From assembly GCF_031127805.1 (NCBI RefSeq), contig NZ_JARXHW010000021.1, positions 1-64,000 of the forward strand: a stretch of DNA of 64,000 bases, in the 5' to 3' direction. A program made the position numbers and the translations under genes. Source of the stretch: Thalassobacterium maritimum (lineage in GTDB: Bacteria; Verrucomicrobiota; Verrucomicrobiia; Opitutales; Coraliomargaritaceae). The first letter of the stretch is position 1, and every line of letters starts with the position of its first letter. The notes beneath the pieces were generated by a model. The model was not told where the DNA came from, made no database searches, and was given only the letters and a program-made list of their open reading frames with translations. Shown one piece after another: positions 44,617 to 51,769 of this stretch.

Positions 44617-46044
44617 CTATGTGTCTTTGCCCGCTTTGGCTTCGAGTAAACGCTGCGTTTCTTCGGCACGTTGACGACTGATGGGGTAGAACCACATTAG
44701 AAAGATCGCAAGCACCAGGCCGAGTGACTGAAAGCCGATGAGTAGGGCTTTCATTTTTACGGCGGTTGCTTCGTCCAAGCCAGAGGCATCGACCACCTGT
44801 GGGTCGTAGCCTGCCGCTGTTGCCATGTAACCACCGAGCCCGAAAGTTATGCCTTGGGCTGCTTTGAGTGCGAAGCCTTTGACGGAACTAAACATGCCTT
44901 CGCGGCGGCGTCCGGTTTCGAGTTCGTCGTCATCACAGACGTCCGCGACCATTGAGTCGATCATCAGCCAGCAACCTTGCATGCCAATGAAGGTAATGCC
45001 GCCGACCACGTAGAGGGCCCAGGGCCAGCGTGGATCGATCGCGAAGAAATTCAAAATGGTACCGAGGAGGACAAAGCATAGGCCGACCAACATGGCCGAG
45101 CGCTTGTTGAAGCGTGTCGAAAGATAGCCGATGAAAAACATGCTGCCATACGATAAGCCAACCGCGAGTGTGGTGAACCATCCGGTGAAGTCGCCAATCG
45201 CTTTTTCGCTGCCATTGAACACGTAGTGCAACATCAGCAGCGGTGCGATACTCTGCGCCGAGAAGAGCGCGACGATAATAGTCACGTAGGCGATGAATAA
45301 GATGACGAAGGGCTTATTCGTCATCGTGTACTTGATCGCAGGCAAAAGTTTGATCGGTTCCTGTGTTTCAATTTCAAGGTCCTCCTTGCAACCAAAGGTT
45401 GGAATCAAGCCAGAGATTAGAACGATGACAGCCACCCCGACTGTGACCCAGAAGGCACCTTCACCTAAGTTCGGAAAGGTATCTGCGGCTGCGAGCCGAA
45501 AAAGCCAACCGGCGGAAACTGAACCGATTAGGCCAATATACATGCGCCAGACGATGACGCGGGTTCGTTCATCGTAGTTGGGCGTGAGCTCGAAACCTAG
45601 CGCAGTATAGGGAACTACAAACAGTGTATAGGCGACTGCAAGCAGGCTGCCAATCGTGACGATGTAAAAGAACGGGATATTACTGAACCATGGGTTCTGC
45701 GCGGTTTCTGCTCCCATAGGTGTCCACAATAAGGGCAACAGTAGGGCGCAGGCAATGACTCCGAAAAACATCAAGGGGCGGCGACGCCCGTATTTTGTTT
45801 TAAGATTATCCGACAAATTACCAATCCAGGGGTCGGTAAAGGCATCGATTAACCGCGGAAAGGCCAAGGCCATGCCCGCCAGCGCTGGACTCAAGCCAAA
45901 GTGCTGCACGTAGACCAGCGTGCCGAGCGCGGTCAAGGTGTTGAACATAAAGTTATCCGCTAGACCACCAAATCCCCAGGTAACTTTCGTGCGTAAGGGC
46001 ACGCGTTTTTGACCAGGTATGTGGGGGATGTGTGTAGAACTCAT
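44617..46044 (-). CDS. GPH-type MFS sugar:cation symporter
   Basis: A 475-residue inner-membrane transporter of the glycoside-pentoside-hexuronide:cation symporter family (MelB-like). Twelve hydrophobic segments are apparent. RLIDAFTDPWIGNLSDNLKTKYGRRRP in the first loops is the family signature: the Asp residues used for cation coupling in helix II, followed by the G-R-R-R-P cytoplasmic motif. WLMIDSMVADVCDDDELETGRRREGMF is the matching second-half motif. It probably imports mono- or oligosaccharides released by the exported enzymes. An operator copy (46128-46141) lies about 85 bp upstream of the start, linking it to the core locus. Confidence 0.93.
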   Translation of the reverse strand: MSSTHIPHIPGQKRVPLRTKVTWGFGGLADNFMFNTLTALGTLVYVQHFGLSPALAGMALAFPRLIDAFTDPWIGNLSDNLKTKYGRRRPLMFFGVIACALLLPLLWTPMGAETAQNPWFSNIPFFYIVTIGSLLAVAYTLFVVPYTALGFELTPNYDERTRVIVWRMYIGLIGSVSAGWLFRLAAADTFPNLGEGAFWVTVGVAVIVLISGLIPTFGCKEDLEIETQEPIKLLPAIKYTMTNKPFVILFIAYVTIIVALFSAQSIAPLLMLHYVFNGSEKAIGDFTGWFTTLAVGLSYGSMFFIGYLSTRFNKRSAMLVGLCFVLLGTILNFFAIDPRWPWALYVVGGITFIGMQGCWLMIDSMVADVCDDDELETGRRREGMFSSVKGFALKAAQGITFGLGGYMATAAGYDPQVVDASGLDEATAVKMKALLIGFQSLGLVLAIFLMWFYPISRQRAEETQRLLEAKAGKDT

Positions 46045-46127
46045 GGGGATGCTAAAGGTTCACCTTTTGATTAAACAGAAATGCAGTTTGTTCTAATGAC
46101 TATCTAGGTGTGGCAGAATAAAGCAAT

Positions 46128-46141
46128 AAGAAAGGTTTCTT
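46128..46141. promoter_or_regulatory. Palindromic operator upstream of the MFS symporter
   Basis: AAGAAAGGTTTCTT, identical in its 14-bp core to the copy at 23797-23810. It lies 84 bp upstream of the symporter start on the minus strand. Confidence 0.65.
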
Positions 46142-46254
46142 GTTGCTCTCGAATTGATCATTTAATTGGTGGTAGTGACGCTTATTTGTTGGAGTGGCAT
46201 CGCATTATAGAAAGTCAGTTTCGTATGAGCGGGCTAAAGGCTGAATGTGATGAC

Positions 46255-46290
46255 AAAAAAAGTCGGAAGGTCGTAAGACCTTCCGACTTT
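46255..46290 (-). terminator. Strong intrinsic terminator of the PEP-CTERM gene
   Basis: On the minus strand a 14-bp perfect stem (46259-46272 pairing with 46277-46290, loop of 4) is followed by a run of T (A-run 46255-46261 on the plus strand). It sits 31 bp after the stop of the PEP-CTERM gene and is the clearest rho-independent terminator in the window. Confidence 0.9.
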
Positions 46291-46320
46291 GGAAGTAAAA
46301 GCTCACTAACTTTGGGCGGA

Positions 46321-47046
46321 TTACTTGCGGCGACGCACGACTACTAAGGAGAGGGCGAGTGCACCGGCAAGTAGTGCATAAGTTGAAGGTTCTGGGATGG
46401 TGGTTCCGATGACACGGATTCCGGCTACTTGAAAGTTGTCGGCACCCTCTGCGGTTGCATCATAGAAAGTCCAGCGAAGTTCACCGTTTGCTGCTGTGCT
46501 CCAGACTGTGCTCGAATCCGTAGCAATCAGGCTATGGCTCGTAAGATCAATGAAATAGGTGGCGATAGGGTCGGTGCCACTTTGAGTCGCAATCGCTTCA
46601 GAGCCGACCAAGACAGTCGAGTTGTCGGAAGCTTTGCGGTAGCCAAACTCCCAAGTGCCGCCTGCAGCATTTGTCGCGCGAATATCGAGCTCAACTCTGG
46701 TGATCGTGTAGGATTGTCCCGCAGCGGCATTTCCGAGGTCGAGGTCGAAACGTGTGGTGCCTCCAAAATTACTGGCAGTAAACAGGTCGTTATTAACTGC
46801 GGCGGTTCCCGTTCCGTCGTAGTTCCACCCGCCAACGCCAGAACCCCCACCGACTGCGGTAAAGGTCGTCGCTGTGTCATCGAATGTCACAGCTGCGTTT
46901 TTTACGGTAAATTGAGAGTCCGTTGAAGCGATGGTGGTGACGCCTCCTGTACCACTAAAATCAATTTCAACGAGCGTGACTTGCGCTGAACTGCTGAATG
47001 AGAAAAGTGCAATTGTGGCAACCGATAGTGAGTATATCTTTTTCAT
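46321..47046 (-). CDS. PEP-CTERM sorted extracellular protein
   Basis: The start at 47046 is chosen because MKKIYSLSVATIALFSFSSSA is a clean signal peptide; an upstream in-frame ATG at 47094 would lie close to the predicted transcription start. The C-terminus IPEPSTYALLAGALALSLVV followed by RRRK is a PEP-CTERM sorting signal: Pro-Glu-Pro box, membrane helix, basic tail, processed by an exosortase (not in the window). The mature part is about 180 residues, Thr/Ala-rich, beta-sandwich-like with a GRXYxI-type strand pattern (QSYTITRVELDIRA), reminiscent of family proteins in exopolysaccharide or surface layers. Its promoter carries two operator copies, placing it in the same regulon as the sulfatases. 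A terminator follows. Confidence 0.85.
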   Translation of the reverse strand: MKKIYSLSVATIALFSFSSSAQVTLVEIDFSGTGGVTTIASTDSQFTVKNAAVTFDDTATTFTAVGGGSGVGGWNYDGTGTAAVNNDLFTASNFGGTTRFDLDLGNAAAGQSYTITRVELDIRATNAAGGTWEFGYRKASDNSTVLVGSEAIATQSGTDPIATYFIDLTSHSLIATDSSTVWSTAANGELRWTFYDATAEGADNFQVAGIRVIGTTIPEPSTYALLAGALALSLVVVRRRK

Positions 47047-47114
47047 GTATGTAGGGTGTTTTTGATTAGGATTGAACGATTGAAGCAAAGTCATTCGATG
47101 TTTAGACGATTGGG

Positions 47115-47155
47115 ATAAGAAACAATTCCTGTGTTGCTGTCAAGAATTGTTTCTT
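47115..47155 (-). promoter_or_regulatory. Consensus promoter covered by two operators
   Basis: Reading on the minus strand, TTGACA (47143-47138) and TCTTAT (47120-47115) are separated by exactly 17 bp, a good sigma-70 promoter for the PEP-CTERM gene. Operator AAGAATTGTTTCTT (47142-47155) touches the -35 and operator AAGAAACAATTCCT (47117-47130) covers the -10. Their starts are 25 bp apart. Binding at either site should block RNA polymerase. Confidence 0.75.
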
Positions 47156-47185
47156 ATGGTTTTTTGGTTGTTCTATTTTTTGTCG

Positions 47186-47216
47186 CAAGCGACTGTTTGT
47201 CAGTCGCTTGAAGTCT
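47186..47216 (+). terminator. Terminator-like hairpin between divergent genes
   Basis: A perfect 10-bp stem CAAGCGACTG-TTTGT-CAGTCGCTTG (47186-47210) is followed by AAGTCTTTTTT. No rightward gene precedes it, so it does not terminate an obvious transcript. It could attenuate a leader of the LacI gene at 47345, end an unannotated small RNA, or be a dispersed repeat related to the element at 6987-7033. Confidence 0.6.
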
Positions 47217-47344
47217 TTTTTATGTTTTTCTTTAGAAAGCTTGCTGTTGGAGTAGGGAGGATGCATCCTGCTTTATTAATCACTAAGCAATTTGAATGAA
47301 TCTGGATTGCAACTGGTCAGCGCCGAATATTACTAATTGAATCA

Positions 47345-48379
47345 ATGAGAGCACGTTTGAAAGATGTAGCCGCGCGAGCGGGAGTCGCAACGAATACTGC
47401 GTCGACGATCTTGAATCGTCGGTCGAATTCCTGGGCTTCGAAGGAAACGGCAGCCCGTGTCTTTAAGGCAGCGGAAGAATTGGGCTACAAGCCTAGCCGA
47501 GCTGCATTGGGACTTCGACTTGGCAGCTTTAAAACCGTCGGTCTCGTTATTCCTGATTTGCATAATCCGGTCTATACGACTTTTGCAGATCTACTGGAAC
47601 AGCGCATGCGTGATCATGGTTATGATCTTATTTTGGAGCACTCTCGTAACGACTTGAAATATGAGAAGCACTGTTTAGATTCGATTATTGATCGCCAGAT
47701 TGATGCGGTGACATATTTTGTCAGTGATTTGAATACTCACTTGGACTTTCTGAAACGTGCGGCAAAAACATCCACTCACGTTGTTGCATTAACGGGGCCT
47801 TCGATCGAGCCGTTTCCTTTCGACGCGGTTGAGATGGATTTCGCTTCGGGGATTACGGCTGCGGTTGAGCATTTATTAGACTTGGGGCATGAACATTTTG
47901 CGTTTCTTTGTGCACTTGCGAAAGGGCAGGAAGCGGGGGATCGGCCAAATGTATTTAATCAGATGCTGAAAGAGCGTGGCATCCCTGAGAATCAAAATAG
48001 CTTCATCCCGTGTGCGCACGATTTGCTGAGTGCGCGTAACACCTTTGGTGAGTTCTTGGATGGTATTTCGGGGCCCAAGCCGACTGCACTCATCGCCATG
48101 AATGATTTAACTGCCATTGGTGCCATGCGCGCCGCGAGCGAGCGGGGTATTCGTGTGCCCGAAGACCTTTCAGTGATCGGAGTGGATAACATTCCTTTGG
48201 GTCGATTCCTGCCGCGTCAATTAAGCACTATTGCCCAGCCACTAGAAGAGTTGGCCGATGCGACTGCGGAATTGATGTTATACCGACTCAATAATGATGA
48301 TGAAGAGGATTCGAAGCCACAGTCTCGTAAATTTAAAGCGAAGTTGTTGATCAAAGAAACCACGGGGCGGGTATGCTGA
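47345..48379 (+). CDS. LacI-family transcriptional regulator
   Basis: A full-length 344-residue regulator. Residues 1-50 are the LacI helix-turn-helix with hinge helix (RLKDVAARAGVATNTASTIL, then AARVFKAAEELGYKPSRAA). The rest is a periplasmic-binding-protein-like effector domain beginning KTVGLVIPDLHNPVYTTFAD and ending with the dimer-interface blocks TALIAMNDLTAIGAMRAA and DLSVIGVDNIPLGRFLPRQL. It should bind a small sugar and a palindromic operator. It is divergent from the PEP-CTERM gene, whose promoter holds two of the seven AAGAA-type palindromes, so it is the best candidate to read them. No such palindrome was found directly before its own start. The operator link is inference. Confidence 0.95.
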   Translation: MRARLKDVAARAGVATNTASTILNRRSNSWASKETAARVFKAAEELGYKPSRAALGLRLGSFKTVGLVIPDLHNPVYTTFADLLEQRMRDHGYDLILEHSRNDLKYEKHCLDSIIDRQIDAVTYFVSDLNTHLDFLKRAAKTSTHVVALTGPSIEPFPFDAVEMDFASGITAAVEHLLDLGHEHFAFLCALAKGQEAGDRPNVFNQMLKERGIPENQNSFIPCAHDLLSARNTFGEFLDGISGPKPTALIAMNDLTAIGAMRAASERGIRVPEDLSVIGVDNIPLGRFLPRQLSTIAQPLEELADATAELMLYRLNNDDEEDSKPQSRKFKAKLLIKETTGRVC

Positions 48380-48548
48380 AGTATTTGAACTAGTGAGGTA
48401 AAGTTATTGGATTCGCTTGTCGGCGTAGCCTCGGAACTAGTCACTTTGACCGGTTGGCTCCGCTTTCGCTAAAGCTCCTCCGAAACGGGTAAACTCTAAA
48501 CAGCGGAAAGCGATCACTCCGCGTGAGAGGTTCAAATTTAGCATCTAT

Positions 48549-49688
48549 ATGACTTGCCAACGACTTATGGAAATACGAAAAAACGTCTTGAAGACGCAAT
48601 TGACCATATTTCTCGCCGCAATGGCAGGCTGGCTGAACCGCAGACAGCTTGACGTGATCAACTATTTGCATGCCGAGAATGAGATACTCAAAGAACAGCT
48701 GGAGAAGAAGGATGTGAAGTTGGCTTTGAGCAATACCCAAAGACGGAAACTTGCAAAATGCGGCAAGAAGCTCGAGCGCAAGGGACTGATGCAATACGCG
48801 AGTATTGTCACGCCGGATCAGATTCTCTACTGGCACCGTAAATTGGTGGCACTCAAATATACGGCGAAGCGCAAGATCCAAACGGATCGGCAAAAAGAGA
48901 TGGAAACCATCCGTGAGTTTTGCATCAAGTTCGCGGAAGAGAACGCAAGCTGGGGTTATGGACGCATCCAGGGTGCGTTCTCGAATTTCGGTTACGAGGT
49001 CAGTGAAACCACGGTCGGTAACATGCTTCGAGCCGCAGGTATTCCTCCATCTGAGGAACGTATGAAGAGGTCTACTTGGAAGCAATTCGTCCGCTCGCAC
49101 ATGGCGACGATGTGTGTGGCGGATTTCCTCACCACGGAGGTTTGGACGATGCGCGGCCTTGTCCGCTATCACACGCTTTTCGTCATGAACCTCGCCAAGA
49201 GCAGGGTGCAGATCGCTCAGATCAGCTGCCAGATGAATGGTCAGGTCATGGCACAGGTCGCCCGGAACCTCACTGATTCGGAAGATGGCTTCTTGTATAA
49301 GATGGAATACTTCGTCTGCGACAACGATCCGCTGTTCACGAATGAATTTTGCGAGACTTTGGAAACTTCAGGAGTGAAGGTCATCAAGACCCGCGTCGCG
49401 GGACCTGAGCAGAACGGCTATGCTGAGCGCTTCGTGAAAAGCCTGAAAGAGGAGTGCCTTGACCGGATGATATTCTTCGGCGAGCGCTCGCTGAGGAAGG
49501 CGATCAATGAGTATGTTGAGCACTATCATCACGAGCGTAACCACCGAGGTTTGGATAATATGATACCGTTTCCGTATGCCTCTGAAACAAAGGGCAGAAG
49601 CGGTTCAGTTGTAAAATTTGAACGGCTTGGAGGGCTGTTAAACTATTATCATCGAGAAAACGGAGAGGAGGGACGACTGGCCGGATAG
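48549..49688 (+). CDS. DDE integrase-type transposase (rve domain)
   Basis: A 379-residue transposase with an integrase core. The N-terminal third has helix-turn-helix and coiled-coil character (EILKEQLEKKDVKLALS, RRKLAKCGKKL). The core shows the three acidic positions: MCVADFLTTEVWT (Asp), FVCDNDPLFTNEF (Asp) and NGYAERFVKSLKEECLD (Glu). YHHERNHRGLDNMIP is the conserved C-terminal block. This stand-alone form is common in Puniceicoccales-like genomes. An internal start at the next Met (MEIRKNVLK) is possible. No clear terminal inverted repeats or target duplications were identified by eye; GATCGAAAT and ATTTCGATC downstream (about 49707 and 49781) form an inverted pair that could mark the right end. 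It sits next to two truncated genes. Confidence 0.88.
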   Translation: MTCQRLMEIRKNVLKTQLTIFLAAMAGWLNRRQLDVINYLHAENEILKEQLEKKDVKLALSNTQRRKLAKCGKKLERKGLMQYASIVTPDQILYWHRKLVALKYTAKRKIQTDRQKEMETIREFCIKFAEENASWGYGRIQGAFSNFGYEVSETTVGNMLRAAGIPPSEERMKRSTWKQFVRSHMATMCVADFLTTEVWTMRGLVRYHTLFVMNLAKSRVQIAQISCQMNGQVMAQVARNLTDSEDGFLYKMEYFVCDNDPLFTNEFCETLETSGVKVIKTRVAGPEQNGYAERFVKSLKEECLDRMIFFGERSLRKAINEYVEHYHHERNHRGLDNMIPFPYASETKGRSGSVVKFERLGGLLNYYHRENGEEGRLAG

Positions 49689-49798
49689 CAGAATCATCAG
49701 AACCCGTGATCGAAATGATCGAAATAATGCAAGGAAATCGACCCGAATCGGAGCCGCCTGAGGCGTGTTGATGGAGTGATTTCGATCAGTTCGACTTT

Positions 49799-50044
49799 CT
49801 ACAAGTGATTGGCCAGCCAGGCTGAGAGATTGCGCTCATATGCCAGATGATACAGGTAGGCTTGTAACTCATCACGCGAAAGCTCCGAGGTAGCTCGCAT
49901 GTAATAACGCGCCAGATCATACATCCAGTCGACGTAGCTCTTGATGGTGCGCTTCGAATAACGGCGCAGCTTTAATGCACGCACATAGCGTGCCCGACTA
50001 TTGGTATTTTTTTTGTGTAGACATAGGTTGTCAGAATAACCCAA
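49799..50044 (-). pseudogene. N-terminal remnant of a tyrosine recombinase
   Basis: The 81-residue frame contains RALKLRRYSKRTIKSYVDWM, ARYYMRATSELSRDELQAYL and HLAYERNLS, the SAM-like core-binding domain of XerC/integron-type tyrosine recombinases. The catalytic domain (about 200 residues with Arg, His and Tyr) is absent. The likely original start, ATG at 50024, is out of frame because of an A8 homopolymer just behind it; seven A would restore the frame. The gene is thus both frameshifted and truncated. The loss at about 49800 lies some 110 bp from the transposase gene at 48549, suggesting the mobile element caused it. Confidence 0.75.
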
Positions 50045-50441
50045 TGCCTAGCGATTGACAACTGTTGAATCGATCCCCCCGCGCGGTAGCGCGGCTTAGT
50101 TCACGCAGCCAGAATTCTTCGAGCCGGTAGCCCAGTTCCTCACAGCGTTCTTGTGCGCCTTCAAAGTATGGCTGTAGCCATTCGTATTCGCGAAAGGCCT
50201 TCTGCTTTGCATTGGCATTGATCCACGCGATGGGTAAAAGCGCCTTTTGCTTGGTCTCGCGCACGCGCGCCATATGTTCCGCGAATCGCGGATCCGGTGC
50301 GTAGCCTAGTTCGTCGGCGATGGCCTGGATGCGAGCGGCGGTTTCTGCTTTAACACGTGGCGAATTGCGCAGAGCACAGGAAACCGTCATACGCGAGACG
50401 CCTGCTTTTTCGGCAATTTGTTTGAGGCTGACGCGAGACAT
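50031..50441 (-). pseudogene. Truncated LacI-family regulator
   Basis: The 136-residue frame begins with an intact LacI helix-turn-helix (SLKQIAEKAGVSRMTVSCAL, ETAARIQAIADELGY) and the first part of an effector domain (LLPIAWINANAKQK, YFEGAQERCEELGYRLEEFW). It then runs into non-homologous sequence and stops where the recombinase remnant begins. A normal family member has about 340 residues, so roughly 200 are missing. It might still bind DNA as a headpiece but lacks sugar response. It lies upstream of, and in the same direction as, nothing it obviously controls. Confidence 0.8.
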
Positions 50442-50545
50442 GGACGAGCACAGAAGGGGATTAAAAAGGGAATCTTGCGTAATATTCTGATGCGCTCGAA
50501 AGCAAGGAAGCTTTTTCAGATGCTATTGCGGTCGAGCGCCTTCTT

Positions 50546-51769
50546 TCATGGTTGAAGGCTTGTCAGATCAATTGACTGCGCGGGCATGGCCCAAGTTGTG
50601 GCGTTTTCTGAAAAGAGCTTTCCTGTATCGTAGGCGTCGATCATGGCTTGATTCATCTCGGGCAGATAGGTGAGTGGCGAAGCGCCTGGTTCGCCCTTTA
50701 TTTGCAATTGCTCGGGCTTAAAGACATGAGGCGTCACTTCTTGAAACCCACGCACGCACAAGGTGTGCGCCATCGCGGCGGCGGGCGGACAGATGTCCGG
50801 GCTGGGTTGACGGCAGCGAGCGGCGCAGATGTCGAGCTTGCGCATGGTGTCGTCGCCTGGCTTTCCATAGTTGCGTTCGGAGCCGTCCTTGAATACGGCA
50901 CGTAGCTCGGTACCATTGCTGTAGCTGACGGTGCCGTTTTCAAATTCAAAGCAAAAGTGAGGGCCGTCTTCTAGTTCGACGCAGTGCGCGGTATAAAAGA
51001 TTAATTCGGCTTTATTATCGAGTGTGAGGCGGCAGCAGGCGGCATCAAAGGTTTCGATCGGATTGGCACGGTAGCATTCGGCTTCCATCCGCAAGGGGCG
51101 TGCGGACTGAGCGATCGTCGGGCCGCAGAGATAGAGCATGTTGTGTAAGTAATGCGCGGTGGCATTGCTGACTGGGCTGTCGAAAACCGGTTGCCCTTGG
51201 GGAGTCTGAATGCAACCCGTCCAGTTGTTACGCGTGTAGTAGGCTTTGTCGCGGGGCCAAGCGACGCGTGTGCGCAAGCGCAAGGGCGCGCCGAGCTCGC
51301 CTTGTAGAATATCGTGTTTGAGGGACTGGATCGCGCGACTGAAGGACCATTGATAGGCGATCTCCAGAAATAGATCCGGGCGGGCGTCGGCGGCGGCTTG
51401 CATGCGTTGTCCATCTGCGAGTGTGGCGGCAATGGGCTTTTCGCAGAGCACATGCATGCCCGCTGCTAAAGCGGCGCAGGTTTGATCGGCATGATAAGGA
51501 ATTGGCGAGCAGATGATCGCCAATTCCGCGGGAGTTTCTTTGGATAGGTATTCTTCCAGTGTCGCGTAGACTGGGATTCCGAGTTGCTGCACTTCCGGCC
51601 AATCGGGAGACAGCTCTGGCCGTGGGTCCACCACCGCGCTTAATTTGGCGACTCCCTGGGCATGGAGCGCTCGGATGTGTTCGATATAAAAGTGACCGTA
51701 GCCGCCGATCCCGATCAATACGAGTCGTGTGGGGCGGTTGTGAGAGGAAGCTTTGGTATCTGTGCTCAT
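50546..51769 (-). CDS. Gfo/Idh/MocA family oxidoreductase
   Basis: A 407-residue NAD(P)-dependent sugar or cyclitol dehydrogenase-type enzyme. The Rossmann fold begins RLVLIGIGGYGHFYIEHI, with the dinucleotide-binding G-x-G-x-x-G. ELAIICSPIPYHADQTCAAL and VLCEKPIAATLADGQRMQ are the family's conserved strand-loop and E-K-P motif, whose Lys is part of the active site. The C-terminal half is the mixed beta-sheet substrate domain. Its start overlaps the stop of the upstream FAD protein by four bases (ATGA at 51769-51766), so they form a translation-coupled operon. It probably oxidises a sugar derived from the polysaccharide (inference). Confidence 0.92.
   Translation of the reverse strand: MSTDTKASSHNRPTRLVLIGIGGYGHFYIEHIRALHAQGVAKLSAVVDPRPELSPDWPEVQQLGIPVYATLEEYLSKETPAELAIICSPIPYHADQTCAALAAGMHVLCEKPIAATLADGQRMQAAADARPDLFLEIAYQWSFSRAIQSLKHDILQGELGAPLRLRTRVAWPRDKAYYTRNNWTGCIQTPQGQPVFDSPVSNATAHYLHNMLYLCGPTIAQSARPLRMEAECYRANPIETFDAACCRLTLDNKAELIFYTAHCVELEDGPHFCFEFENGTVSYSNGTELRAVFKDGSERNYGKPGDDTMRKLDICAARCRQPSPDICPPAAAMAHTLCVRGFQEVTPHVFKPEQLQIKGEPGASPLTYLPEMNQAMIDAYDTGKLFSENATTWAMPAQSIDLTSLQP

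Noticed and set aside
46108..46347. 79-aa open frame
   Set aside because: It runs across the operator and the strong terminator of the PEP-CTERM gene and into that gene antisense.
50520..50545. GCCTTC...GAAGGC inverted repeat after the Gfo/Idh/MocA gene as a terminator
   Set aside because: The stem is only 6 bp with a 10-base loop and no T-run; too weak to annotate.
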